From a virus, in IMG/VR virus record IMGVR_UViG_3300032309_001359, positions 1 through 30,796 of that record: a stretch of DNA of 30,796 nt. The stretch is one strand, 5' to 3'. The notes beneath the pieces were generated by a model. It searched no databases. It was not told the DNA's origin and was given only the letters and a program-made list of their open reading frames with translations. Position numbers and translations under genes: made by a program. How positions within the stretch are numbered: position 1 is the stretch's first letter; every line of letters begins with the position of its first letter. Shown here in pieces: positions 20,575 to 28,536 of this stretch.

Positions 20575-21006
20575 ATGAATCACCACAGCGGTGCCCGGAC
20601 GGTCAGCAAGGTCACGACGAGCGTGGCGGCCAATGCGACGTTCACGCATGAGATCGACACGGCGGGCTTCAAGTACGCCAGCATCGACGTGATCTTCAGC
20701 CCGTTCACGGCTGCGACCTCGTCCTACGCCAGCGTGCTCAAGGTGCAGGAGTCGGACACGGCGGGCAGCGGCCAGACGGACGTTTCGGGCCTGTCGATCA
20801 CGGCTGGTGCCGGCTCGACCACTGGCGCCAACGTCGGTGCCGTTGGCCGATTCAACATCGACCTGCGTGGCCGTCGCCGCTACCTGACGGTGGTGGCAAC
20901 GCCGGGCAACACCGTGGCAGTGGCTACTGACGCTCGGCTGGCCAAGGCCGAGCAGCACGCCGTGACCGCGACCGAGTCTGGCGTGAACGGCGTCGCCAGC
21001 CTCTGA
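20575..21006 (+). CDS. accessory head or decoration-like protein, 143 aa
   Basis: ATG 20575 follows GGAGA after the capsid stop. The sequence is beta-rich with alternating hydrophobic residues (VTTSVAANATFTHEIDT, YASIDVIFSPF, SVLKVQESDT, FNIDLRGRRRYLTVVATPG). Proteins like this commonly follow the major capsid gene and are candidate decoration or head-completion proteins. No specific family is assigned. A hairpin with a short T-run follows the stop. Confidence 0.6.
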   Translation: MNHHSGARTVSKVTTSVAANATFTHEIDTAGFKYASIDVIFSPFTAATSSYASVLKVQESDTAGSGQTDVSGLSITAGAGSTTGANVGAVGRFNIDLRGRRRYLTVVATPGNTVAVATDARLAKAEQHAVTATESGVNGVASL

Positions 21007-21036
21007 CGCTTGACACGACTGCGACAACGCCCACAG

Positions 21037-21068
21037 CGGGCGGCTGGGTACGCCCCGGCCGCCCGTTT
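21037..21068 (+). terminator. GC stem-loop with short T-run after head gene
   Basis: CGGGCGGC (21037-21044) pairs perfectly with GCCGCCCG (21058-21065) around a 13-base loop, followed by TTT. A partial terminator here would lower transcription of downstream genes relative to capsid and decoration genes, a common arrangement. Confidence 0.45.
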
Positions 21069-21089
21069 GGCGTTTATGGGAGCAACAGC

Positions 21090-21860
21090 GTGAAAGTCAG
21101 AATCGGCAACGTCGAGCACGATCTGCGAGTCGAGGCCGCATTCTCGGTGCCTCGGCTCGGGTTCATGGACAACTTCTTCTGCGTGATGCAGTCGCTGATG
21201 CCGCTGGGCATTCGCCCCACAAAATTTACCGGGGCATTTTGGGAACAATGCTTGGACCGCGTCCTGCTGGACATCGTGGACCGCACGGATTGGATTCTCA
21301 CGTGCGATTACGACAGCGCGTTTGAGGCCGACACGGTGCAGCGGCTGATGACGGCGGCGCTGATCTCGGGGTATGACGCCGTGGCGCCGCTGCAGACGAA
21401 GCGGGACGATGGCGTGCCGATGTTCACGCCCGAGGGGCACGACGGCACCATCGGCCTGGTGCAGCTGCCCAACACGTGGTTTGAGGCTGTGATCCAGCCC
21501 GTGGCGACGGCTCATTTCGGGTGCACGCTGATCCGCAGCGAAGCGCTTAAGAAGACAAAGGCCCCGTGGTTCTTGGGCACGCCCAGGCCCGATGGGCACT
21601 GGGGTGACGCCCCAGAGGGCGAAAAGACACGCATTGACCCCGATATCCACTTCTGGAAGGCGTTCCGCGCCGCCGGCAACAAGCTGGGCATTGCCCCGCA
21701 GGTGGCGATTGGGCACGCCGAGCTGAAGCTGACGTGGCCGGGCCGGGATCTGAAGCCCGTCTATCAGTCGCCTGCCGACTACTGGAACAAGGGCGGGAAA
21801 CGGCCTGCCGATGCCTGGGGATCAATCGAACACGGGGAGGCCAGCTGTGCCACGACCTGA
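21090..21860 (+). CDS. glycosyltransferase-like (GT-A) protein in the head gene cluster, 256 aa
   Basis: Starts at GTG 21090. An N-terminal beta-alpha unit (FSVPRLGFMDNFFCVMQSL) is followed by DWILTCDYDSAFEADTVQRLM, with DYDS in the place of the D-x-D metal site. Then come YDAVAPLQTKRDD and AHFGCTLIRSEALKK, which resemble the acceptor side of GT2-type enzymes (often FG..L.RR). DPDIHFWKAFRAAGNKLGIAPQVAIGH completes a GT-A core. A sugar transferase between capsid and connector genes suggests virion glycosylation, but this is inference. It is unrelated at sequence level to the glycosyltransferase at 7056 as far as I can judge. Confidence 0.65.
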   Translation: MKVRIGNVEHDLRVEAAFSVPRLGFMDNFFCVMQSLMPLGIRPTKFTGAFWEQCLDRVLLDIVDRTDWILTCDYDSAFEADTVQRLMTAALISGYDAVAPLQTKRDDGVPMFTPEGHDGTIGLVQLPNTWFEAVIQPVATAHFGCTLIRSEALKKTKAPWFLGTPRPDGHWGDAPEGEKTRIDPDIHFWKAFRAAGNKLGIAPQVAIGHAELKLTWPGRDLKPVYQSPADYWNKGGKRPADAWGSIEHGEASCATT

Positions 21861-22077
21861 CCACGTCCTGCTGCGATTCACGCGCTCTATGAACGGCTAC
21901 AGCCGGGGCGCCGTCATTGAGTATCCATCAGGCCCGGCGAAGAGCCTGCTGGCCACAGGCGGCGTCGAGCTGGTGCACGAGCCCCAGCAGCCGCTGCTGG
22001 AAGTGGCCATGGTGGAGCGACGCAGCGAAGTTGAAACAGCAGACGCCCCACGGCGTAGAGGGAGGAAAGCCCGATGA
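21847..22077 (+). CDS. small basic protein in the head-tail region, 76 aa
   Basis: GTG 21847 has GGGAGG at 21835-21840. It encodes VPRPDHVLLRFTRSMNGYSRGAVIEYP, a small beta unit, then a helix-poor linker and a very basic end (APRRRGRKAR). Small proteins of this size with an entry such as GY..G....P are frequent beside head-tail connectors; function is not known. It overlaps the connector gene by ATGA at 22074. Confidence 0.6.
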   Translation: MPRPDHVLLRFTRSMNGYSRGAVIEYPSGPAKSLLATGGVELVHEPQQPLLEVAMVERRSEVETADAPRRRGRKAR

Positions 22078-22754
22078 GGTATCGCAGCCTGGTGCGGGTT
22101 ACTGAGCCCGCCGTTCACCCGGTGACGCTGGCCGAAGCCAAGCTTCACCTGCGGATCGACAACAGTGACGAAGACACCTTGATCACGTCGCTGATCAATT
22201 CAGCCACGCGCTGGGCCGAGGATTATTGCGACCGCACCTTTTGCCACACCCAGCTGCAGATGCGGCTGGATTCGTTCTATGGGGCGATCGGAAGCCCGGT
22301 GCAGTTTGGGCTACTGGCCGACGGCAACAACATCGAGGGCCGCCAGGGCACCATTCCCAATCTGGATATCGAGCTGCCACGGCCGCCGATGGTGCAGGCC
22401 GGAACGGCCACGGCGGTAACGATCACCTACACGCCGAGCGCAGGGGCCTCTACGGCCACGCTTGCGACCACGGAATACCGGGTGGACAGGCAATCCACTC
22501 CTGGCGTTGCCAGGCCGCTGTACGGCCAGAGTTGGCCCAGCCACTTGACCGACCAGAACAGCACCACGGTGACGTGGTGGGCCGGGTACTCGGCTGACGG
22601 CACCAGCGTGCCCGCCCCGGTGAAGTCGGCCATTCTGATGCTGGTGGCCCATCTGTGGCGTAACCGCGAGATGGCGGCCGAGGCGGCGCTTACGGAAGTG
22701 CCGATGGGCACCAAGGCATTGCTCGACACCATCCGCTGGGGATCGTACCGATGA
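22074..22754 (+). CDS. head-tail connector protein (gp6-like), 226 aa
   Basis: The N-terminal part (VTLAEAKLHLRIDNSDEDTLITSLINSATRWAEDYCDRTF) is the classical start of HK97 gp6-type connectors (PF05135). The C-terminal AILMLVAHLWRNREM helix and the GTKALLDTIRWGSY end are also characteristic. It forms a ring beneath the portal. An insertion of Thr-rich beta sequence (about residues 95-170) makes it longer than the typical 100-residue gp6, resembling longer members of the family. It overlaps the next gene by ATGA at 22751. Confidence 0.88.
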   Translation: MRYRSLVRVTEPAVHPVTLAEAKLHLRIDNSDEDTLITSLINSATRWAEDYCDRTFCHTQLQMRLDSFYGAIGSPVQFGLLADGNNIEGRQGTIPNLDIELPRPPMVQAGTATAVTITYTPSAGASTATLATTEYRVDRQSTPGVARPLYGQSWPSHLTDQNSTTVTWWAGYSADGTSVPAPVKSAILMLVAHLWRNREMAAEAALTEVPMGTKALLDTIRWGSYR

Positions 22755-23077
22755 TTGACGCTGGAAGACTAACAGACCGAATCGTGATTGAGCAGGCGAC
22801 CGAAACGAGAAACGCGGTTGGCGAAGTCTCGCTTTCGTGGTCTACGTTTGCCACTGTGTGGGCAGACGTGTCTGCGCTCTCGGGCCGCGAGGCCGAGCGG
22901 TATGGCCAGATCGTCGGATTTACTGGGCACAAGGTGACAATCCGCGCGTTGGCAGGCGTGAAGCCCGCCATGCGCATTTTGTACGCAGGCTCCCGCACGC
23001 TCGAAATCGGTGCCATTAACGAATACGAACGCGGCTGGTACATGGAATTGATCTGCACGGAGAAGGCCGCCACATGA
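22751..23077 (+). CDS. head-tail adaptor (SPP1 gp16-like), 108 aa
   Basis: MIDAGRLTDRIVIEQATETRNAVGEVSLSWSTFATVWADV and SGREAERYGQIV followed by KVTIRALAGVKPAMRILY are hallmarks of the phage head-tail joining family (PF05521). It is a stopper protein below the connector. The size fits. It overlaps by ATGA both upstream and downstream, in the usual order connector, adaptor, HK97 gp10-like and DUF3168-type genes, with the last two exchanged here. Confidence 0.9.
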   Translation: MIDAGRLTDRIVIEQATETRNAVGEVSLSWSTFATVWADVSALSGREAERYGQIVGFTGHKVTIRALAGVKPAMRILYAGSRTLEIGAINEYERGWYMELICTEKAAT

Positions 23078-23496
23078 GCTTTCCAGAAGCCCCAGAAGCG
23101 TTTTTGTTTCAGCGGCTGACCAGCCAGACGGCCGTAAGCCAATACATCGGCACGCGGGTGTACCCGCTGCTGGCTCCTACTGGCACTCCGCTGCCGCTCG
23201 TCATCTACCAACGCACAGCCGTAGAACGCCCGCAGAGCTTGGCAGGCAACGTCGGCAATCCCGTGGTGACGCTGCAGCTGACCACCTACGGCACTTCGTA
23301 CACCAGCGTAAAGACGATCGCCCGAGCCGTCCGATTGGCCGTGGACGGCTGGACGGGCACGACGGCCAGCGTGACCATCCAACGCACGACGCTGCAGGCA
23401 GAGTCGGACGACGTGGAAATGCCGCAGGATGACCAGATGCTGCCCTACTACAGCGTGCAGCAGTCGTACGAGTTCAGAATCAACGAGGCGACGTGA
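23074..23496 (+). CDS. tail completion protein, DUF3168 family, 140 aa
   Basis: The first block (EAFLFQRLTSQTAVSQYIGTRVYPLLAPTGTPLPLVIYQRT) and the VVTLQLTTYGTSYTSVKTIARAVRLAVDG block match DUF3168 (PF11367), related to SPP1 gp17 tail terminators. These cap the tail tube at the head-proximal end. Length is normal. It overlaps the neighbours by ATGA at 23074 and GTGATG at 23493. Confidence 0.85.
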   Translation: MSFPEAPEAFLFQRLTSQTAVSQYIGTRVYPLLAPTGTPLPLVIYQRTAVERPQSLAGNVGNPVVTLQLTTYGTSYTSVKTIARAVRLAVDGWTGTTASVTIQRTTLQAESDDVEMPQDDQMLPYYSVQQSYEFRINEAT

Positions 23497-24197
23497 TGGC
23501 GCAGCCTGTGTTGAAGTTTGAGTTTCCAAGCTTCCCTGACTTGCAGCAGGCGTTTCAGGAATTGCCCAAAGGGCTGCGGGCAGCCACGCAGGCGGCAGCC
23601 GTCAAGCGAGCCATGCTCCCGTGCCTTGCCGCTCTCAAGCTAAACACCGCAAGAGGGCCAACAGGCAACCTGCAACGATCCATTGCGATCAAATCAATTC
23701 GGTACAACAACACCGGCACAGGCGTGGCTGTCGTTGGGTTCACCAAGGCTGGCACCGGGAAAAGCACATCTGCGTCTGGCGGCAAGGTGCGCAAAGGCAA
23801 AGATCGGGCATTCCACCAGTTTTGGATTGAGTTTGGCACAAAAGAACGCCGCATTACTAAGCCGTCCGCATTGCGAAAATACGTGATTGCCAGCAGCTAC
23901 GACTCCCTTGGCCCGTTTACGCTGTCGCGGAAACGCATGGCTAAGGGGCAGCGCAAGGTGGTGCAATCAAACCCCAAGTACCCCAAGGCGTTCTTCAAGG
24001 CGGCAGCGCGGGGCGAGGCTTTGGTGCTGGCTCCTGTGCGAGCCCAACAGCCGATTGCACGCACGTGGGCACAGACCAAGGGGCAGGTTGCCTCCCGCAT
24101 GGAAACCGAAATGCGGCAGGGGCTTGTGAACGCCAAGAAGCAGCTAGAAATCCGGGCTGCCAAAGCTGCCGCCAAGCGTGCCGCAGCCACTGCGTAA
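23496..24197 (+). CDS. HK97 gp10-like neck protein, 233 aa
   Basis: The start is ATG 23496 (a GTG three bases earlier is possible), overlapping the DUF3168 stop. The helical N-terminus (FPDLQQAFQELPKGLRAATQAAAVKRAM) followed by TGNLQRSIAIKS and HQFWIEFGTKERRITKPSALRK is the HK97-gp10-like tail-component pattern. The C-terminus is a long basic helix (AKKQLEIRAAKAAAKRAAA). It probably joins head and tail. It is longer than the usual 130-150 residues because of the Lys-rich insertion and the C-terminal helix. Confidence 0.8.
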   Translation: MAQPVLKFEFPSFPDLQQAFQELPKGLRAATQAAAVKRAMLPCLAALKLNTARGPTGNLQRSIAIKSIRYNNTGTGVAVVGFTKAGTGKSTSASGGKVRKGKDRAFHQFWIEFGTKERRITKPSALRKYVIASSYDSLGPFTLSRKRMAKGQRKVVQSNPKYPKAFFKAAARGEALVLAPVRAQQPIARTWAQTKGQVASRMETEMRQGLVNAKKQLEIRAAKAAAKRAAATA

Positions 24198-24273
24198 CTG
24201 CAAGGATTCCGCCCCTGCGTCATACGGTAAACGGTAGGGCCAGACGGCCCACGAACCACAGGAGACATGCCGC

Positions 24274-24597
24274 ATGGCTGCCGATTCTCAGGGCAATACC
24301 TTCGTTTTCGCCAGCGCTACGTATACCGTCACCAGCGTCACCGTGACGCCTGGCGGGGATCTGCTCGATGAAACGCACCTTGGAATTGCCAGCGGCCAGG
24401 GCCGCCGCTACCAAGCCCCAGCGCTTAAAGACGATGAGATCAGCTGCGAAGCGTTGGGCACCACCACCGTTGCCGTTGGAGCGTCTGGCTCGCTGACATT
24501 TGGCGGCACAACGTACACGGGCATCGTCTCGGCATCGAGCGTTGCCTATGCCGTGGGCGAGCTGGTAAAGCAATCCCTGACGTTCAAGGTTCGCTGA
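24274..24597 (+). CDS. tail tube-like protein, copy A, 107 aa
   Basis: ATG 24274 follows AGGAGA 8 bases upstream. The sequence is beta-rich: FVFASATYTVTSVTVTPGGDLLDETHLG, then LTFGGTTYTGIV and VKQSLTFKVR. This pattern, a Gly-rich beta protein with a conserved E-T after VTSVTV, is similar to the neighbour at 24614 (VVSVSVDG..ADTVETTS). Both are in the position of major tail tube genes, before the tail chaperones. Size (107) is small for a tube subunit, so one of the two may be a minor partner. Confidence 0.6.
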   Translation: MAADSQGNTFVFASATYTVTSVTVTPGGDLLDETHLGIASGQGRRYQAPALKDDEISCEALGTTTVAVGASGSLTFGGTTYTGIVSASSVAYAVGELVKQSLTFKVR

Positions 24598-24613
24598 TAG
24601 CCGGGAGGCCGGC

Positions 24614-24970
24614 ATGGCGAACGTATCGCAGGGCACCAGCGTCACGTGGAACGGCGTTGCGCTTGGTGAGGTGGTTTCTGTGTCGGTGGACGGCATTTCG
24701 GCCGACACCGTGGAAACCACTTCCCGCACATCAACGCAGCGATTGAAGGTGTTTAGCCGGGCCGACACAGACTTGGGCGCTGTGAGCGTAACGGTACGCG
24801 CCGCTAACGCCATGACGGCCACCAACGTCGGCTTGACGGCTGCCTTATCAATCAGTGGTCCGAATGCTTCCTGGTCGTTTGCCTGCGCCTTCTTTGAAAA
24901 GTTGTCGTGGCAGGCAAGCGTCGGTGAGTTTCAGACTTACACCGCCACCTTCAAACTCTCGGGAACCTAA
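24614..24970 (+). CDS. tail tube-like protein, copy B, 118 aa
   Basis: ATG 24614 follows GGGAGG. The block TSVTWNGVALGEVVSVSVDGISADTVETTSRTS is a typical tail tube N-terminus and parallels copy A. The C-terminus (FFEKLSWQASVGEFQTYTATFKLSGT) contains the final strand seen in tube proteins. It is followed directly by the chaperone G gene, as expected for the major tail protein. It is likely a paralogue of copy A by position and pattern. Confidence 0.65.
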   Translation: MANVSQGTSVTWNGVALGEVVSVSVDGISADTVETTSRTSTQRLKVFSRADTDLGAVSVTVRAANAMTATNVGLTAALSISGPNASWSFACAFFEKLSWQASVGEFQTYTATFKLSGT

Positions 24971-24973
24971 CGC

Positions 24974-25306
24974 ATGGGATTGGCTGAAACGATTCTGGCC
25001 GCCGATCAAGGGCAAGCCATCAAGGTGCATGTGGCTGAATGGGGCTGCGATGTGTGGATACGTTCGCTGCCGCTTGGCGAGCTGCAGGCCTGGGAGTTGG
25101 CGTGCCTGCGATCGAAGGGGGAAGGCGTCGATGATTACCGCACCCGCTACCTCGCCAAGTGCCTGGTAGATGAGGCCGGCAAGGAAATCTTCACCGGCGA
25201 TCAGCTGAAAAAGATCAGCGGCACCGTGGGTGCTCGGCTGTTTAAGGTCGCGCAGAAGCACAACGAGCTTGACGAAAAAGAACTTGAGGACATCGGAAAA
25301 AACTAA
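24974..25306 (+). CDS. tail assembly chaperone G, 110 aa
   Basis: ATG 24974 encodes a small acidic protein with an N-terminal beta unit (KVHVAEWGCDVWIRSLPLGEL) and a helical remainder (WELACLRSKGEGVDDYRTRYLAKCLVD). In its position before the tape measure and with the A AAA AAC heptamer at 25297-25303 right before the stop, it is the G-type tail chaperone. It binds the tape measure protein and recruits tube subunits. Most ribosomes would make this form; a minority shift -1 into T. Confidence 0.85.
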   Translation: MGLAETILAADQGQAIKVHVAEWGCDVWIRSLPLGELQAWELACLRSKGEGVDDYRTRYLAKCLVDEAGKEIFTGDQLKKISGTVGARLFKVAQKHNELDEKELEDIGKN

Positions 25307-25599
25307 TTGACCGGCCGCTGGACGCATTCCCGCTGCTGCTGGCCGGTCACTTAGGCATGACGGTGCGGGAACTTGGCCAGCGCATGGACGTGGCCGAATA
25401 CAGGCAGTGGCTGGCATTCCATCGGTACGTAAACCCAATCGGAGGCGAATGGCGGCAGACAGCACGGGTTGTGGCGGCAACGCTCGCCCCGCACTGCGGG
25501 CGTGGGCGGCCACCCCGAGAAGATGACTTTATGCCAATCCAAAAGCCCCCGATGACTGCGGCAGAGATTGCCGCTGAGCTAAGCAAACTAAAGCGGTGA
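24974..25599 (+). CDS. tail assembly chaperone GT fusion by -1 frameshift, 208 aa
   Basis: After decoding GGA AAA AAC (25295-25303) a -1 shift reads CTA ATT GAC from 25303 and continues open to 25599. The fused region begins LIDRPLDAFPLLLAGHLG and continues MTVRELGQRMDVAEYRQWLAFHRY, the lambda T-like chaperone domain. Without the shift this frame has no good start except the internal ATG 25357. The -1 product is 98 residues longer than G. GT controls tail length and assembly with the tape measure, which starts at 25603. Confidence 0.85.
25297..25349 (+). promoter_or_regulatory. programmed -1 frameshift site of the tail chaperone genes
   Basis: The heptamer A AAA AAC (25297-25303) is in the correct zero frame and is followed by the G stop TAA (25304-25306). 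After a four-base spacer comes a 9-bp stem: TGACCGGCC (25308-25316) pairs perfectly with GGCCGGTCA (25341-25349). This is the textbook slippery site plus hairpin. Confidence 0.85.
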
Positions 25600-25602
25600 C
25601 AT

Positions 25603-27285
25603 ATGGCAACGACTCTGGCACTGGCGATGCGGGCAAGCATGTCGGCCGGCGGTGTCGTATCTGGTGCCAACCAGGCTGCCGATGCCATGGACAAGATGGG
25701 GCGGCAGGCTAGGAAGACTGCCGCCGACGTATCCACCATCAAGAACATTGCCATTGGTGCTGTCGTTGCCAAAGGCGTGATGACGCTGGCTAATGCTTTT
25801 ACGGACGCAGGCCGGGCAGCAGTAAACTACGCGGCCGGCGTCTCGCAATCTGTTGATCAGCTCAATGACTTGTCGGCACGCCTAGGCATCGGCGTCGAAG
25901 CCCTGCAAACGTTCAACATGGCCGCCAAGCTGAGCGGAGCCGAGAGCGGCACTCAGGCGTTGCAGAAGCTTGGCGTATTGATTGGCCAAGCCGCCGAAAG
26001 TGGAAAAACAGAAGCGTTTGAAAAACTTGGAATTGATTTTCAGGCGTTGCAGTCGATGTCGCCGGAAGAGCAATTCCGCACAATTCAGCAGGCAATATCG
26101 GCGCTGCCAACGCCGGCCGAGCGCGCCGCTGCTGCCGTGGCGATGTTTGGCAAGGCAGGCGTCGAGCTGCTGCCGCTCATGTCGCAGAACCTTGACGAGA
26201 TCGACGCCCGGATGCGGAGGCTTGGCGCCGTCGTTGGAACTGATCAAGTCGAAGCCATCGGCCAGATGAACGATTCGCTAGACATGGTGAAGGCCACCTT
26301 CGACGGCATCATCGGCCAGGTGGTGGGCAACCTCGCCCCCGTGGTCACAAGTCTGGCCGAAGAGTTTTTGGCGTTTGTCGAGTCCTTCAACGGCATCAGC
26401 GGCGAAGGAGGCACAGGCGTCGCCAACGCTATTTCGGATGCCCTGCTGGATATTGCCGACTATTTCGCCGGCATCTTTGATTCCGCAGTAGAAAACTTTG
26501 ATGGGTTTGGCGTGACGCTGCAGGAAATCGGTGCCGTGTTTCAGTTTGTCGCCAATGTGTTCACAGCCGTAGGCGAGACGCTGCGGGCTGGATTCAACAT
26601 GTTTCAGATGGCCGGCAATTTGTTTGCCATCGGCGTTGGCAAATTGCTTGAAGGGCTTGGAAGATGGGTGTCGAAGGATCTGAAGCAGTTTGGCAAAGAC
26701 CTCGCCGCAAAAGCTGCTGAGCAAATGCAGCAAAACTCAGCCGAAGGCAGGCAAGCTCTTTCTAATGCCGGCGCCGCCGCAAGCGCTGCAGCGTTTGGAA
26801 CGCCGGCCGCTGCGTCTGGCCCAGAAGGCCCGGCCCGTCGTGCCACGCGCGCTGCTCGAACCCGCATGAACGACCAGGAAGCCAAGGCCCAACGGGAAGC
26901 AGCTCGCGCCGAGAAGGCCGCGCAAGACAAAGCGGCCCGCGAAGCGGCGGCCGCAAAGGCCAAAGCCGAGCGTGACGCCAAGGACGCAGAAGAGCGAGCC
27001 AAGAAGGCCGAGCCCGTGCTAGAGCGGGCGCAAGAAAAACAAATTGACATCGTCAAGATGCAGCTAGAGCGGGCCGCTGCCCTCCGTGGCCAGTCCAACG
27101 AGTCCCTCAAGGCAAACGACGTGCGATCCAGCGAGGGCATGTCGCAGTTTCTTGCCTTGGCCAGCGGCCGGGAAGATCCAGCCATTGCCGAGTACCGCAA
27201 GCAGACGGCCAAGCTCGAAGAGATGAAGGCCGAGCTGCGTGCCCTTAATCAGCAAGCCGTGGACATCTTGGGAGCTGCTGCGTAA
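25603..27285 (+). CDS. tape measure protein, 560 aa
   Basis: ATG 25603 follows the chaperones. The N-terminal 60 residues (ALAMRASMSAGGVVSGANQAADAMDKMGRQARK) are the usual start. SARLGIGVEALQTFNMAAKLSGAESGTQALQKLG and ALPTPAERAAAAVAMFGKAGVELLPLM are phage tape-measure minor-tail blocks. A hydrophobic middle (about residues 235-360) is followed by an Ala/Lys/Glu-rich coiled coil (about 420-490). It sets tail length, and 560 residues predicts a short to medium tail (rough rule 0.15 nm per residue, about 84 nm). Its stop overlaps the next start. Confidence 0.92.
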   Translation: MATTLALAMRASMSAGGVVSGANQAADAMDKMGRQARKTAADVSTIKNIAIGAVVAKGVMTLANAFTDAGRAAVNYAAGVSQSVDQLNDLSARLGIGVEALQTFNMAAKLSGAESGTQALQKLGVLIGQAAESGKTEAFEKLGIDFQALQSMSPEEQFRTIQQAISALPTPAERAAAAVAMFGKAGVELLPLMSQNLDEIDARMRRLGAVVGTDQVEAIGQMNDSLDMVKATFDGIIGQVVGNLAPVVTSLAEEFLAFVESFNGISGEGGTGVANAISDALLDIADYFAGIFDSAVENFDGFGVTLQEIGAVFQFVANVFTAVGETLRAGFNMFQMAGNLFAIGVGKLLEGLGRWVSKDLKQFGKDLAAKAAEQMQQNSAEGRQALSNAGAAASAAAFGTPAAASGPEGPARRATRAARTRMNDQEAKAQREAARAEKAAQDKAAREAAAAKAKAERDAKDAEERAKKAEPVLERAQEKQIDIVKMQLERAAALRGQSNESLKANDVRSSEGMSQFLALASGREDPAIAEYRKQTAKLEEMKAELRALNQQAVDILGAAA

Positions 27286-28148
27286 TGGGCATTGTCAAAG
27301 TGACCGAGCTGCCGACTGTCACAGGCTCACGCAAATTTGGCGAGCCGCCGACGTTTCAGCGCAAGTGGGTGGTCGAGGTGGACAACCCCACCACGTCGCA
27401 AACGGACATCAGCAACGCCCCCGGCGTGGCGTTTTTGGCGTCGCACCCCGAAGCGTACTACTGCCTGGCGATGAACGTCAGCGTGAGCAATTACAACAGC
27501 TCGCGCTGGCACTATGAGGTGACGTGGGACTACGAGCTGCCCAAGCAGCAGAACGTGAATCCCAGCCCGCTGGCCCGCGCCGATATTTGGAAGTGGTCAA
27601 CTGGCGGCTTGCAGGTGCCGGCCCTGTACTACTACGACGGCACCACGCTCAAGGTGCTGCAGAACTCTGCCGGTGATTTCTTTGAAGGGGCCACGGTGGA
27701 CATCTCGACGCTGCAGGCGTTGATCAGCGGCAACCGCCCGAATTTTGACTACGCTCTGGCCACCACCGTCACCAACACCGTGAATTCCGACACGTACCTT
27801 GGCGCGCCGCCGGGGTCGTGGAAGTGCAGCGGCATCTCGGGGCAGCCCGCCGTGGAGGTGGTCAACGAAATCGAACTCCGGTATTGGCAGATTGAAGTGA
27901 CGCTGGAGTATCGGCCCGACAAGTGGAATCTGCAGCTTCCCAACGTCGGCTGGAACTATCTGGAGGGCAGCACCAAGAAACGGGTGTATGTGATCGACGC
28001 CGATTCAGGCGACAAGGTTCCTTCTTCCAATCCGCAGCCGCTTACGTCTGGTGGCGGCCTCAAGACCGGCGCCCCAGACATCATCGAGCGTCGAGTGCAG
28101 AAACAAGTGGCGTTCAATCAATACTTCGGCCAACCCACGCAGACGTAA
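27285..28148 (+). CDS. putative distal tail protein, 287 aa
   Basis: ATG 27285 shares a base with the tape measure stop. The sequence is Trp/Tyr-rich and beta-rich: RYWQIEVTLEYRPDKWNLQLPNVGWNYLEG near residues 198-227 and HYEVTWDYELPKQQNVNP near 80. It contains Asn/Thr-rich loops. It is in the place of a distal tail or baseplate hub protein. I have no specific family, but the block IELRYWQIEVTLEYR and the ending AFNQYFGQP give it a recognisable character. Function is inferred from gene order. Confidence 0.55.
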   Translation: MGIVKVTELPTVTGSRKFGEPPTFQRKWVVEVDNPTTSQTDISNAPGVAFLASHPEAYYCLAMNVSVSNYNSSRWHYEVTWDYELPKQQNVNPSPLARADIWKWSTGGLQVPALYYYDGTTLKVLQNSAGDFFEGATVDISTLQALISGNRPNFDYALATTVTNTVNSDTYLGAPPGSWKCSGISGQPAVEVVNEIELRYWQIEVTLEYRPDKWNLQLPNVGWNYLEGSTKKRVYVIDADSGDKVPSSNPQPLTSGGGLKTGAPDIIERRVQKQVAFNQYFGQPTQT

Positions 28149-28157
28149 GGAGCAGGC

Positions 28158-28535
28158 ATGCCAGACATCGTTTACACCGTCAACGGCCAGATCACAAAGG
28201 ACGTGTTGGCTCAGTCATTCGCGGCGTCTGGCGTCACGGCCGATATGTCATCGGCTGGCATTTCCACGCAAACGCTTTCCCCTGGCACAAACGCAGCCAA
28301 CACGGCCGCGATCAGCACGGCCAGCCTGTCGAGCGTTGGGCTGTTCTTCGCTCGAAACCTTTCCACGGTGAGCACGGCCACGGTGTCTTTTGGGCAGCTG
28401 TCGGCCGGGGCGCTGGTTCCCACTGTCTCGCTGCGTGGTGGTGAAGCCGCTGTGGGCCGCCTGGCGGCAGGCAACTACGCCGCCCAGGCCAACCTGACCG
28501 GCACAAAACTAGTCATCACGATCGTCGAGGGCTGA
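28158..28535 (+). CDS. small structural protein, beta-rich, 125 aa
   Basis: ATG 28158 follows AGGAG. Ser, Thr, Ala and Gly make up most of the sequence (VTADMSSAGISTQTLSPGTNAANTAAIS), with a RLAAGNYAAQANLTGTKLVITIVEG end that looks like a beta-sandwich. It may decorate the tail tip. No family is recognised. Confidence 0.55.
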   Translation: MPDIVYTVNGQITKDVLAQSFAASGVTADMSSAGISTQTLSPGTNAANTAAISTASLSSVGLFFARNLSTVSTATVSFGQLSAGALVPTVSLRGGEAAVGRLAAGNYAAQANLTGTKLVITIVEG

Positions 28536-28536
28536 C

